A stretch of DNA of 64,000 nucleotides from Bacteroidales bacterium UBA5219. Lineage in GTDB: Bacteria > Bacteroidota > Bacteroidia > Bacteroidales > ML635J-15. Positions within the stretch are counted from its first letter, which is position 1. Every line of letters starts with the position of its first letter. The stretch lies in NCBI GenBank assembly GCA_002412425.1, contig DHVB01000077.1:74340-138339 (forward strand). Reading direction: 5' to 3'. The position numbers and the translations under genes were made by a program. This document shows positions 16,646-25,784 of the stretch, piece by piece. Under the pieces are notes generated by a model that was given only the letters and a program-made list of their open reading frames with translations, was not told the DNA's origin and made no database searches.

Positions 16646-16684
16646 GGTGTCTCATAAGCTCTTACTTTTAACCAATGAGACACC
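16646..16684 (-). terminator. Rho-independent terminator of the S46 peptidase gene
   Basis: GGTGTCTCAT (16646-16655) pairs perfectly with ATGAGACACC (16675-16684). A run of A on the plus strand just before it supplies the U tract on the minus strand. Confidence 0.75.
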
Positions 16685-16728
16685 TTTCTTTTCTCAAAAT
16701 AATTTTCCAAATAACAAAGAAAAATCAA

Positions 16729-16804
16729 GGTGTATTAGAAGTGTTCAAATGCAAGGACTTTTAACTTTTAACTGAGTATGACAGTTGGACACTTATAATA
16801 CACC
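16729..16804. repeat. 18-bp imperfect inverted repeat enclosing TTTTAAC heptamers
   Basis: Arms 16729-16746 and 16787-16804 match as inverted copies with 2 mismatches in 18. The 40-base interior contains ACTTTTAACTTTTAACTGAGT; AACTTTTAACTGAGT recurs near 24045. It lies just downstream of the peptidase stop codon, upstream of the real terminator. It may be a 3' UTR structure or the relic of a small mobile element. Confidence 0.55.
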
Positions 16805-16812
16805 GTTATAAT

Positions 16813-19011
16813 TTACTTAGTTGTTCTAATATCAAGTTCACTCATAATATGCTTACAATCATATAGTTTGTCGATTACCCAAACCACATATCTAGCATCA
16901 ACATTAATTGTTTGTTGTAGTTCTGTGCTAAATAACAGATTACTACACAACCACTCCCAGTTTCCGTCAAAAGCTAAGCCGATTAACTCACCTTTTCCGT
17001 TAATTACTGGCGAGCCTGAGTTTCCACCTGTAATATCATTATTGCTCAAAAAGCAAATTGGTAAGTCTCCAGTTTTGTCAGCATATCTACCAAAATCTTT
17101 TTTAAGAATTTTTTCTTTAAGCTCAGCAGGAACAATAAATTCATCATCAGTAGGATCTTCTTTTTCTAAAATTCCTTTTGAATAAGTAACATAGTGATAA
17201 TCAACACCATCACGAGGTTTGTAAGAATTAACTGTGCCATATGTTAAACGTAAAGTTGAGTTTGCATCAGGATAAAAAGTTCGATTAGCTTGAAATTCTC
17301 TTAAACCTTCAATAAATAATCTTTCGTTAACACCTATATCATTCATTGCACCTACATATGCCATTTGTATTGCAAATACATCTGTAAAAATATTACTAAC
17401 AAAACTATAAATAGGATCTGAATTTAAAGCTTTATAACTTGGTTTTGCTAAAAAAGCGTCCATTCTTGCTTTATCTGTAAAAATAGATTTAGTATAAACT
17501 GCTTGAGCAAATTTTTCTATTGACTCTTCTTCAGTTTTTGCTTTAAAATTCTTAAAAATATAATTATTAAACACAGAATTACGTCTTTCTGCTGGTATAT
17601 CGGCAATATACAATTTTAGAGAAGCTTCAAAAACTTTTCTATCTGTGTTTGGGAAATATTTGTCAAACATTCCTTCACTCATTTGTTTTAAGTTTTCAAC
17701 AGTAGCATCTATGGCAGTTTGATTATTTTTTGCATCTTTTAAAAGATTAGCAAGATTCATAAATGCTTGAGCATTCATAACATTATCGCCACTTTGTAAA
17801 AGACCTAATGACAAGTAAATCATATCAAGAGTTGCTGGTCCGAAAGCTTCGTAACCTTGTTTTAAACTACTCAACACTTTTCCATATTTTGCATTTCTAG
17901 CTTCGTCGCTTTCTACCCATTTTTGGAAATCTTTTTCTAATTGTTCTTTTTGTTGAATAGCATCTGTAGTTTTAAGTGTTAGGGCTTCTCCCTTGAACAA
18001 TTTATGTCCATTTGCACTTGATGCATAAGAGTCAGATTTTGCTAATCTAACATTAATATCTGCATCCATGTCAACTTTTAAAGTTTTTAATTGTGTTTCT
18101 AGAATAGTAACAACTGCTGGATTAAAGAAATCTCTTTTATAAATCATTCCATAAGAGCTAAGATATCTTTCTGTTTGTCCTGGATAGCCGACAATCATTG
18201 CAAAATCTCCCTCTTCCACTCCTGCTATAGATACTGGAAGATAATGAAGTGGCTCATATGGTACATTATCTTTGTTATATCCTTTTGTTGGTTTTCCATC
18301 TGGAGACATATAAACTCTAAAAACTGAAAAATCGCCTGTATGACGGGGCCACATCCAGTTGTCGGTATCTCCACCAAATTTTCCTATTGATTGAGGAGGT
18401 GTTCCTACAAGTCGTACATCACCAAACACTTCGTAAACAAAAAGATAATATTCGCCACCTTGATACATCTCGGAAACAGAAGCTTCGTAGTGAGTGTCTT
18501 TTTTGGCTTCTTCAGCAATTTCTTTCATTGCTTTACTTACCATTTTTTCTCTTTCTCCCTCAGAAGTTTCGTCTGTAACTCCATTTAATACTCGAGCAGT
18601 AACGTCTTCAATTCTTACAACTCTGCTCACTCTCATATCACTAGCCGAAAGCTCTTCATCATAAGATTTTGCCCAAAAACCATCATCAAGATAATTATGT
18701 TCTGGAGAGCTTAGCTTTGTAATTGCTTCATAACCGCAGTGGTGGTTTGTAAATAATAAGCCTTTAGCACTAACTATTTCACCTGTACAAAATCCCATTC
18801 CTTGAGAGTTTTGCAATTGAAAAATAGCATCTTTCAAACTTGAATTATTTATGCTGTAAATTTCTTCAGCAGTTAACTTGCAACCAAGTTTTTGCATATC
18901 AGCATAATTTAATTGAGCTATTTTATTTAATAGCCACATACCTTCGTCTGGAGTTGTAAATGCTACAAGTGAGAACCAAACGCTAATAAATAAAAAGATA
19001 AGTTTTTTCAT
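16813..19011 (-). CDS. S46 family dipeptidyl-peptidase (DPP7-like)
   Basis: 732 residues when started at the second Met (the upstream Met would add 13 residues before a standard signal peptide MKKLIFLFISVWFSLVAF). S46 peptidases are exported serine peptidases that release dipeptides from peptide N-termini in asaccharolytic Bacteroidota. The catalytic His lies in TNHHCGY, the Asp-containing block is GGDTDNWMWPRHTGDF and the nucleophile Ser is in GGNSGSPVING. In the specificity position the sequence is FDGNWE: Gly is typical of DPP7 (hydrophobic P1), whereas DPP11 has Arg there (Asp/Glu P1). So DPP7-type specificity is inferred. Terminator downstream. Confidence 0.93.
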   Translation of the reverse strand: MKKLIFLFISVWFSLVAFTTPDEGMWLLNKIAQLNYADMQKLGCKLTAEEIYSINNSSLKDAIFQLQNSQGMGFCTGEIVSAKGLLFTNHHCGYEAITKLSSPEHNYLDDGFWAKSYDEELSASDMRVSRVVRIEDVTARVLNGVTDETSEGEREKMVSKAMKEIAEEAKKDTHYEASVSEMYQGGEYYLFVYEVFGDVRLVGTPPQSIGKFGGDTDNWMWPRHTGDFSVFRVYMSPDGKPTKGYNKDNVPYEPLHYLPVSIAGVEEGDFAMIVGYPGQTERYLSSYGMIYKRDFFNPAVVTILETQLKTLKVDMDADINVRLAKSDSYASSANGHKLFKGEALTLKTTDAIQQKEQLEKDFQKWVESDEARNAKYGKVLSSLKQGYEAFGPATLDMIYLSLGLLQSGDNVMNAQAFMNLANLLKDAKNNQTAIDATVENLKQMSEGMFDKYFPNTDRKVFEASLKLYIADIPAERRNSVFNNYIFKNFKAKTEEESIEKFAQAVYTKSIFTDKARMDAFLAKPSYKALNSDPIYSFVSNIFTDVFAIQMAYVGAMNDIGVNERLFIEGLREFQANRTFYPDANSTLRLTYGTVNSYKPRDGVDYHYVTYSKGILEKEDPTDDEFIVPAELKEKILKKDFGRYADKTGDLPICFLSNNDITGGNSGSPVINGKGELIGLAFDGNWEWLCSNLLFSTELQQTINVDARYVVWVIDKLYDCKHIMSELDIRTTK

Positions 19012-19107
19012 AAAAATAATTTTAATATTTAATAATTCTTTAGTTAACAAAGTTGCGAAAAAAATATATAAAATAACCTTACTTTTCTTAAAAATATCTT
19101 AAAAGAA

Positions 19108-20250
19108 TTAAAGTTTAATAAATTTTGATTGTATTTTATAATTCTGACCTAATAGTTCAATAAAATAAATTCCTGCTGGCAACAAAGACACATCAATATC
19201 TAAAACTTGATTTACAAATTGCTTTTTAGAAGTTTTTATCATGCAGTTTCCTTTTGCATCTGATATAGAATATTTAATTTTTCCAGGCAAATTTACCATT
19301 ATACTTATTTTATCATTGGTGGGATTAGGATATATCTCACAAACTGAATGTAAATTTTCTTCTTTTAATCCTAATGTTGAAAGTTTAATTTCATAAAGAG
19401 ATTGCACGTGTCCTAAAAAATTTTCATTTGAAAACCAAAGCCTGTCATTGTCTCGAAAAATTATTGCTTCTGTCTGATAACCGTTCAAGCTCAACTCATA
19501 TCTTAGATTATTTCCACCAAAAAAATCATTATTATCAAAATCGGATAAAACGACTAAAAATGACGGTGCCGGAATGCCATACACATAGCCAATTAATGCT
19601 ATTGTATTTGTTTCTGGATTGTAATCAGCTCCGCACACTAAACCTTGTGTATCCAATGTATCTAAACGTTGAGCCATATAATGACCCGGAACTTTTGGTA
19701 AAGAATACAAGTAACATTTTTTATTTACCCAATTTTTTGAAAAAAGGTATAAGCTATCATCTTTGGCAATAAAAGCTTCACAGTCGAAATCGGTATCATT
19801 AGACTTATCTATAGCTTCTGGATATATACTTGGATCATAAGTAAAATAAATAATATCCGATGCTACTGAATCAAGTTGTTCATTATCCAAATCTGCAAGT
19901 AAAATTCTATAAATTTTTAAATCTTCTCTAGTTCCACTACTATTATTGCCAAAATCACCTATATATAAATATTCTCCATCATGGCAAATATCTTCCCAGT
20001 CTATATTTGTGGCATTTAAAATTAACTTTTCTTCTAAAACAGAGCCGTTAATAGAGTCAATTCTATACAATTTAGGATCACCACCAGAGTCGTTATGTGT
20101 CCAAACTTTGTTATTATAAATAATTAATCCTGATGTTTCGGATACTACTTCATCTAAAGTGGTAATTAAAACAGGATCAATTTTTTGAGAAAAACTAAAT
20201 ACAGGAATTATAATAAATAAATATATTATAAATATTTTTTTACTCTTCAT
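19108..20250 (-). CDS. T9SS-exported beta-propeller-like protein
   Basis: 380 residues. A signal peptide ([17 protein letters not shown]) is followed by about 270 residues of repeated strand patterns with Asp/Gly turns ([50 protein letters not shown]), suggesting a beta-propeller. The last 75 residues form a T9SS type-A sorting domain: [21 protein letters not shown] and [11 protein letters not shown]. The T9SS moves such proteins over the outer membrane and removes or anchors them via this domain. The ATG overlaps the fbp stop by 11 bases, an unusual neighbour for a secreted protein. Substrate unknown. Confidence 0.85.
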   Translation of the reverse strand: MKSKKIFIIYLFIIIPVFSFSQKIDPVLITTLDEVVSETSGLIIYNNKVWTHNDSGGDPKLYRIDSINGSVLEEKLILNATNIDWEDICHDGEYLYIGDFGNNSSGTREDLKIYRILLADLDNEQLDSVASDIIYFTYDPSIYPEAIDKSNDTDFDCEAFIAKDDSLYLFSKNWVNKKCYLYSLPKVPGHYMAQRLDTLDTQGLVCGADYNPETNTIALIGYVYGIPAPSFLVVLSDFDNNDFFGGNNLRYELSLNGYQTEAIIFRDNDRLWFSNENFLGHVQSLYEIKLSTLGLKEENLHSVCEIYPNPTNDKISIMVNLPGKIKYSISDAKGNCMIKTSKKQFVNQVLDIDVSLLPAGIYFIELLGQNYKIQSKFIKL

Positions 20251-21268
20251 CTTTGAATTCTCTCATAAATTCTTCAGCTTTTTCAACCATTTCTTTTGAG
20301 CCTACAAAAAATGGCACTCGTTGATGAATGTTTGTAGGTTGAATTTCTAAAATTCTATTTCCATAACCATCTGTTGCCTTTCCTCCTGCTTGTTCTGCAA
20401 GAAAAGCTATAGGATTACATTCATACATAAGTCTAAGTTTTCCATTTGGTGCAGAAGCTGTTTTTGGATATAAATATATGCCACCTTTCAACAAATTTCT
20501 ATGAAAATCAGCAACTAAAGAACCTATATATCGCGAAGTAAGAGGACGACCAGTTTCTTTATCATTTTCTTGGCACCATCTCAAATATTTTTTTACACCT
20601 GGTTCAAATTTCACATAATTACCTTCGTTTATAGAATAAATTTTTCCATTTTTTGGTGTTACCATAAAATAATGCGACATACAAAACTCACCTATCGAAG
20701 GGTCATAAGTAAAACCTGTTGTTCCTAAACCTGTAGTATAAACCAACATAGTTGATGAACCATATATTATATAACCTGCTGCTACTTGTTTTGTTCCGGG
20801 CTGTAAAAAATCTTCTTTAGTAACTTTTTCTCCAACTGGTGAAATCCTTCTATAAATCGAAAAAATTGTACCTACAGAAACGTTGACATCAATATTTGAG
20901 CTACCATCTAGCGGATCCATACAGATAACATAGTTTCCTTCTTTCGACATTTCGTCATCAAACACTACTATTTCATCGCATTCTTCGGAAGCTATACCAC
21001 AAACGATACCAGAAGCTTGCAAAGCTTTTGTAAAAACTTCATCAGCATAAACATCAAGTTTTTGTTGAGCTTCGCCTTGAATATTGATATGGTCGGCTTC
21101 GCCAATAATACTTGTTTCTAATCCAGCTTTGTTGATTTTATTATTTACAATCTTAGCTGCTAAACCTATGTGCATCAGCAATCTAGAAAGTTCGCCTTTA
21201 GCATAAGGAAATGCCGATTGTTTTTGAATAATTACCTCATTTAAAGTTAAAATACGTGAACTTGCCAT
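20240..21268 (-). CDS. fbp: Class I fructose-1,6-bisphosphatase
   Basis: 342 residues. It hydrolyses fructose 1,6-bisphosphate to fructose 6-phosphate in gluconeogenesis. The metal-binding signature [20 protein letters not shown] is intact, as are GIASEE (metal Glu), the substrate block [23 protein letters not shown] and [20 protein letters not shown]. This is the FBPase I family and not the class III enzyme typical of many gut Bacteroidetes. Read to the left and overlapping the T9SS propeller gene by 11 bases. Confidence 0.97.
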   Translation of the reverse strand: MASSRILTLNEVIIQKQSAFPYAKGELSRLLMHIGLAAKIVNNKINKAGLETSIIGEADHINIQGEAQQKLDVYADEVFTKALQASGIVCGIASEECDEIVVFDDEMSKEGNYVICMDPLDGSSNIDVNVSVGTIFSIYRRISPVGEKVTKEDFLQPGTKQVAAGYIIYGSSTMLVYTTGLGTTGFTYDPSIGEFCMSHYFMVTPKNGKIYSINEGNYVKFEPGVKKYLRWCQENDKETGRPLTSRYIGSLVADFHRNLLKGGIYLYPKTASAPNGKLRLMYECNPIAFLAEQAGGKATDGYGNRILEIQPTNIHQRVPFFVGSKEMVEKAEEFMREFKDEE

Positions 21269-21377
21269 AAAGATTTATTTTTTTGCTAATTTAAGTTTTT
21301 ATTTTCTCTTTTCACAAAAAAATTTTTACTTTTACATCAAATTATATTTTTTATTATACAAATTCAAATTTATTATT

Positions 21378-22034
21378 ATGAAATTAAAAAAAACACTATT
21401 ATTAATTATTCCTTTATTTTTATTTAGCTGTGTAGTTCAGCAAGATATTGTCTTTAATAAAGATTTTTCAGGCTCGTATAAATATTCTATAGATTTTAAA
21501 GAATATGTTAAATACCTAAAAGCAGAAGTTGATGAAAAAACTGATGAAGAAAATTATTTATCAAATATAGATTTTGAAGAATATTTAAATTTTGTGAAGT
21601 CTGGTTTAGAAAATATTTTAGGAATTGAAAATTTAAAAATTGTAAATAATGCAGAAGAAGGCGAAGTTTATTTTTCTTACGATTTTGCCGATATAAATAC
21701 ATTGAACCAAGCACTTCGTTATTCAAATTTGGATACAAAAACTAATGAATACTCATCTTACTTTGAGAAAAAATGTAAAACAATAACTTATGTTAGACCA
21801 AAAATCCATACAGAAGAAAATAAAAATATAGAAGATGAAAATAAAATAGATTTTGATGATAACAGCTTATTTACTTGGGTGTTTAATTTAGAATTTGCAA
21901 CAGATGTTAAAAAACACAACTTAGCAAACGATACAACTATTTCAATTCAAAAAGGTGGCAGAAAATTTACAGAAACCAATAATATTTATGATTATACTAA
22001 CAAAGAAACAAAATGGGAGTTTAAATTGAAGTAA
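21378..22034 (+). CDS. Lipoprotein of unknown function
   Basis: 218 residues. The lipobox FLFSC places the lipidated Cys at residue 18. The mature protein starts with VVQQDIVFNKDFSGSYKYSIDF and is rich in Asp/Glu/Asn/Lys, with alternating strands resembling small Bacteroidota lipoproteins with an outer-membrane anchor. No domain recognised. It ends 7 bases from the stop of the convergent T9SS gene. Confidence 0.75.
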   Translation: MKLKKTLLLIIPLFLFSCVVQQDIVFNKDFSGSYKYSIDFKEYVKYLKAEVDEKTDEENYLSNIDFEEYLNFVKSGLENILGIENLKIVNNAEEGEVYFSYDFADINTLNQALRYSNLDTKTNEYSSYFEKKCKTITYVRPKIHTEENKNIEDENKIDFDDNSLFTWVFNLEFATDVKKHNLANDTTISIQKGGRKFTETNNIYDYTNKETKWEFKLK

Positions 22035-22041
22035 AATCAAC

Positions 22042-23841
22042 TTATTTTTTCATTATTAATTTTGTTGTAAGTTTAGAGTTTTTTAAATAAACATTCACAA
22101 AATAAATTCCCGACTTAAATGTTGATAAATCTAAATTACCTACATATCTCTGTTTATTTATTATTTCCTTACCTGCAATATCTGTTATGCTAATAAAAAT
22201 ATCAGCTTTAATATTTTCATCAACATTACCTATATTAATATAAAGTATAGAATTTGTTGGGTTAGGAAAAACAGAAATTTGATTATATAGAATTTCATTT
22301 GTAAAAACTTGTGTAACAACAGTTAGATTTAGAGTAACAGTGCTATCGCAACCAAATTCATTAATTAAATGAGATACATATTCACCTGTCTCTGTTAATT
22401 CTTGATTATTAAACACAAATGTTTCACCTTCATTAATAGTTTCGTTTAAAATTATTTCATTTGTAGGGTTAACAATCAGATTTAGAAATACAATACTATC
22501 GCAAGACTGTGCTGAACTTAATTCAAGTGTATATTCACCTGTTTCAAAAATTTCTTCATCACCAAATAAATAATATTCACCTTCGCAAATAGTATCTTTT
22601 AAGTTTGTTTCAAATTGTTCAACAAATTCCAAATTCAAATTCACTACACTATCACAACCATAAACAGTTTCAAATGTGTGAGCAATGTTTGTGTTTTCAG
22701 TATAAGTTGCGCCTGCAAATTCGTAAGAACTTCCAACACAAAGTTGAATATGTGTTGAATTATTATAAATAGGATTTACTGTTAGGTTTAAATAATGCTT
22801 ATCATAACAACCATTAGAATTTTCAACAGCTACTTCATGAGTTCCTGCCTCGCTAAATTCTTGATCGAAAAAAGTATAAGAACCACCTTGGCAAATAGCA
22901 ACATTCTGGATTGAACTTTCTGAAGGAAGAATTGTAATACTTTGATTAATTACTGCACTAGGACAAATATCTGGATTAGATGAGTTCATTGATTTTACAT
23001 CAAATTCTATTATTGGGTTTTCTGCGTCATAATCTGGAATTATACCCGAAAGACTTGCAGTTTTTGCTATTTCATCAAACGTTACACTTATCCAGTCTGG
23101 CAACGATAACTGATCTATCATATTATCATTATCACCAAGTCTATAAGTTAAAAAAAGTTCATCACCTGAGCAATATTCAGTTTCACCTTCGAGAAAAGTA
23201 ATTTCACTTTCACTACAAACTGGAATTATTATTTCGCTAGTAAACAAAGTTTCTGGACTAGTGCAAGACGAAGCTGCTTTGTCGGAATGTGAAGTCCCCG
23301 CAGTACTACAATATTCGTTACCATTAGACTGAAAACTTGTTAAAATACTAGAACCCGAATTTGAGCATTTTTGAATTTCGACTTTAAATTTATATAGTCC
23401 TGGTTCGGTAAAATTCATAGATAGAACTATAGGACGATTTCTATTAACACACCAATTATCAAAAATGCCAAGAGTAAAAGCTATGTAGGTTGTAAACATC
23501 GGTTTTATACTTATATACCCACTACCAGAACTGATAGTTTGAGTAACATAATTTTCTCCTTGTCCTCTAACTGCAAATTCTGCATGTCCATATTCTTCTA
23601 TACTCGAAATAGGCGTTGTGAAATCATCTTTAAAAACTTTATAATAAATAGCACATAAATCATCAACTAAACCATAAGAATATACTCTTGCTGTACATTG
23701 CACTTCTTGCCCAACAGAATAATAATCATCTAATTCTGTATATTCAATTTCTGGGACATTAGCTGTATATTTTTGCGATAATAAAATATTGGAATGCAAA
23801 AACAATAGTAAAAATAAAAATTTATAACTTAACTTTATCAT
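22042..23841 (-). CDS. T9SS-exported protein with four Ig-like repeats
   Basis: 599 residues. Signal peptide (FLFLLLFLHSNILLSQ), then a unique N-terminal region to about residue 210 with paired cysteines. A further region with SEITFLEGETEYCSGDELFLTYRLGD precedes four repeats of about 55 residues at roughly 310-520, each ending in a version of GCDSVVNLNL (GCYDKHYLNL, GCDSVVNLNL, SCDSIVFLNL, GCDSTVTLNL). These are the Cys-containing beta-sandwich repeats common in Bacteroidota surface proteins. The last 80 residues are a T9SS type-A domain (VFPNPTNSILYI, SGIYFVNVYL). Likely surface adhesin or matrix protein; ligand unknown. Confidence 0.82.
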   Translation of the reverse strand: MIKLSYKFLFLLLFLHSNILLSQKYTANVPEIEYTELDDYYSVGQEVQCTARVYSYGLVDDLCAIYYKVFKDDFTTPISSIEEYGHAEFAVRGQGENYVTQTISSGSGYISIKPMFTTYIAFTLGIFDNWCVNRNRPIVLSMNFTEPGLYKFKVEIQKCSNSGSSILTSFQSNGNEYCSTAGTSHSDKAASSCTSPETLFTSEIIIPVCSESEITFLEGETEYCSGDELFLTYRLGDNDNMIDQLSLPDWISVTFDEIAKTASLSGIIPDYDAENPIIEFDVKSMNSSNPDICPSAVINQSITILPSESSIQNVAICQGGSYTFFDQEFSEAGTHEVAVENSNGCYDKHYLNLTVNPIYNNSTHIQLCVGSSYEFAGATYTENTNIAHTFETVYGCDSVVNLNLEFVEQFETNLKDTICEGEYYLFGDEEIFETGEYTLELSSAQSCDSIVFLNLIVNPTNEIILNETINEGETFVFNNQELTETGEYVSHLINEFGCDSTVTLNLTVVTQVFTNEILYNQISVFPNPTNSILYINIGNVDENIKADIFISITDIAGKEIINKQRYVGNLDLSTFKSGIYFVNVYLKNSKLTTKLIMKK

Positions 23842-24218
23842 AGTTTAATTTTATAGTGTTTACAAAACTTCAAACATAATAATATTTTTTTAATTCCAAA
23901 CCTGAAAATAAAAAACATATTAAATTAGTTTTAATCCAAGCAAGTGTGGTTGTATTCTCAAGAATACAATTTTAATTATATTTTGTATTTTCTAAAATAC
24001 AATACAATTTTATTGACTTGGAAAAATTGCAACTTTATAAACTTTTAACTGAGTTATTGTGTTGCCAAAATTAAGTTAAAAGGTAAAAGTTAAAAGTTAC
24101 AAGCGGTTTTTTGCTTGGCATTCCTTTATGAACTTTTAACTTTACAAACTTTTAACTTTTGTGTCCTTTTGTGCCCTTTTGTGTCTTTTGTGGTTCAAAC
24201 AATAGACGCGTCAGCCAC
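23842..24218. other. Gene-free region with palindromes and scattered heptamers
   Basis: 377 bases without a convincing ORF. It holds two short palindromes flanked by CCAAG/CTTGG (separate entry), scattered copies of ACTTTTAAC (24042-24050, 24130-24165) and a purine-poor stretch built on TTTTGTG (24168-24192). No promoter box or RNA gene seen. Confidence 0.5.
23936..24021. repeat. Paired palindromes inside a short inverted repeat
   Basis: TTGTATTCT-CA-AGAATACAA (23950-23969) and TTGTATTTT-CT-AAAATACAA (23983-24002) are sister palindromes differing at one position per arm. CCAAG (23936-23940) and CTTGG (24017-24021) flank the pair. The organisation resembles the GC-rich cluster at 4.3 kb (two palindromes within one inverted unit), but the sequence differs. 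Confidence 0.5.
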
Positions 24219-24295
24219 TTTTAACTTTATACTTTTAACTTTCGACTTTCAACTTTCAACTTTCAACTTTTAACTTTTAACTTTTAACTTTTAAC
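24219..24295. repeat. Heptamer tandem array (TTTYAAC), 11 units, running into ridA
   Basis: Eleven contiguous 7-base units: TTTTAAC, TTTATAC, TTTTAAC, TTTCGAC, three TTTCAAC, four TTTTAAC. The ridA stop codon (24284-24286) and its last three sense codons lie inside the array. The form is that of the short tandemly repeated heptamers (STRR) known from cyanobacteria and other genomes. Confidence 0.85.
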
Positions 24296-24670
24296 TGATT
24301 TCGCTGCAATAGTTTCAATTTCTATCATAGCATCGAGTGGCAATCCTTTTACAGCAAAAGCAGCTCTTGCAGGAGGATTATTTGGATAATATTTTCCATA
24401 GACCTCATTCATCGCTTTAAAGTTTGCCATATCGCTAAGCAGGCAAGTTGATTTAATTACATTATCAAAACTGTATCCTGCTTCTTTTAGGATAGCTTCA
24501 ATATTTTTCATTACTTGTTCGGTCTGTGCTGTAATTCCTTCTGGAATTTTTCCTGTTTCAGGATTTACTGGCACTTGTCCGCTAATAAAAAGCATTCCAT
24601 TCGCTTCTACTGCTTGGCTGTATGGTCCAATTGCTTTTGGTGCTTTTTCTGTACTAATTATTTTTTTCAT
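24284..24670 (-). CDS. ridA: RidA family 2-iminobutanoate/2-iminopropanoate deaminase
   Basis: 128 residues, usual RidA length. RidA hydrolyses reactive enamine/imine intermediates formed by PLP enzymes such as threonine dehydratase. Typical blocks: KAPKAIGPYSQAVEANGMLFISGQVP at the start, KSTCLLSDMANFKAMNEVY in the middle and the active-site Arg in NPPARAAFAVKGLPLDAMIEIE. The last residues (VKS) are encoded by the heptamer array. It is the last gene of the buk-ptb-ackA-pta run, 12 bases after buk. Confidence 0.95.
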   Translation of the reverse strand: MKKIISTEKAPKAIGPYSQAVEANGMLFISGQVPVNPETGKIPEGITAQTEQVMKNIEAILKEAGYSFDNVIKSTCLLSDMANFKAMNEVYGKYYPNNPPARAAFAVKGLPLDAMIEIETIAAKSVKS

Positions 24671-24682
24671 TTTATTTAAAAA

Positions 24683-25759
24683 TTAAAATTTATATTCTTT
24701 TGGTTCTAGTTCACCTTGTAAAACCATAAGTCCATTCATTGCAAGAGCTAACATTTCATCTTCACCAGGATAAACTTTCATAGGTGCAATAAAACTTGTC
24801 ATTTCGTCAATAAAAGAACAAAATTGTTTATTGTGTGCTATGCCACCTGTTAAAAGAATTGCATTAACTTCTCCTTTTAGTACTGTTGCACAAGCCCCTA
24901 TTTCTTTTGCAACTTGGTAAGCCATTGCATTTGATATAAACTGAGCTTTTTCATCTCCTTCTTTGGCTCTCATTTTAACTTCATATGCATCGTTTGTATT
25001 TAAGTAAGCGGCAAAACCTCCTTTTCCTTTTATCATCAAACCAATTTCTTCTTTTGTATATTTTCCGCTAAAACAAGCAGATACTAATTGTGCTGTTGGC
25101 AATGTGCCTGAACGTTCTGGCGAAAAAGGTCCATCACCATTCAAAGCATTGTTAACATCAATTACTCTACCTTTTAGATGTGCTCCAACAGAAATGCCTC
25201 CGCCAAGATGTACAACAATTAAGTTCATTTCTTCATAAACTTGATTTGTTTCACGAGCATATCTTCTAGCAGTTGCTTTTTGGTTTAAAGCATGAAAAAT
25301 CGAAATTCTTTTAAAATTTGGATGTCCTGTGATGCGAGCAATTTCTTCCAATTCGTCAACAACAACAGGATCTGCAATATAAGCATTAACATTATCCAAG
25401 TTTTTTGCAATATCATCTGCTATTAAGGCTCCTAAATTACTTGCATGCTCTCCAAAAGGCGAATTTATCATGTCGTTTTTCATTTCTTCATTTACTTTAT
25501 AAACACCTGATGGAATAGGTTTATTTAGCCCTCCTCTACCCATGACGCATTGAATTTGATTTATGTCAAGTCCTGCTTCTTTAAGTTCGTTTAAAATAGT
25601 ATTTTTTCTAAACTCATATTGATCAGTAATCTTGGCAAAACCTTTTAATTCGTCTGTTGAATGTTTTATATTTTTTAAAAATATATTCTTTTCATTTTCA
25701 AAAATTGCAATTTTGGTTGAAGTAGAACCTGGATTTATTGCTAAAATTTTATATTTCAT
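24683..25759 (-). CDS. buk: Butyrate kinase
   Basis: 358 residues. Butyrate kinase transfers phosphate between acyl phosphate and ADP, making ATP while releasing butyrate (or branched-chain acids). ASKHA-fold motifs: INPGSTSTKIA at 9-19, VVHLGGGISVGAHLKGRV, NGDGPFSPERSGTLP and ILLTGGIAHN. These sit closer to Buk than to AckA, and the ptb gene just upstream (25-base gap) confirms the pair. Branched-chain-fatty-acid kinase activity is an alternative physiological role. Confidence 0.95.
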   Translation of the reverse strand: MKYKILAINPGSTSTKIAIFENEKNIFLKNIKHSTDELKGFAKITDQYEFRKNTILNELKEAGLDINQIQCVMGRGGLNKPIPSGVYKVNEEMKNDMINSPFGEHASNLGALIADDIAKNLDNVNAYIADPVVVDELEEIARITGHPNFKRISIFHALNQKATARRYARETNQVYEEMNLIVVHLGGGISVGAHLKGRVIDVNNALNGDGPFSPERSGTLPTAQLVSACFSGKYTKEEIGLMIKGKGGFAAYLNTNDAYEVKMRAKEGDEKAQFISNAMAYQVAKEIGACATVLKGEVNAILLTGGIAHNKQFCSFIDEMTSFIAPMKVYPGEDEMLALAMNGLMVLQGELEPKEYKF

Positions 25760-25784
25760 AATTTTATACCTATTTTAATTTATA

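Noticed and set aside
24219..24295. Possible CRISPR or phage attachment site
   Set aside because: Contiguous heptamers without spacers; no integrase or tRNA nearby.
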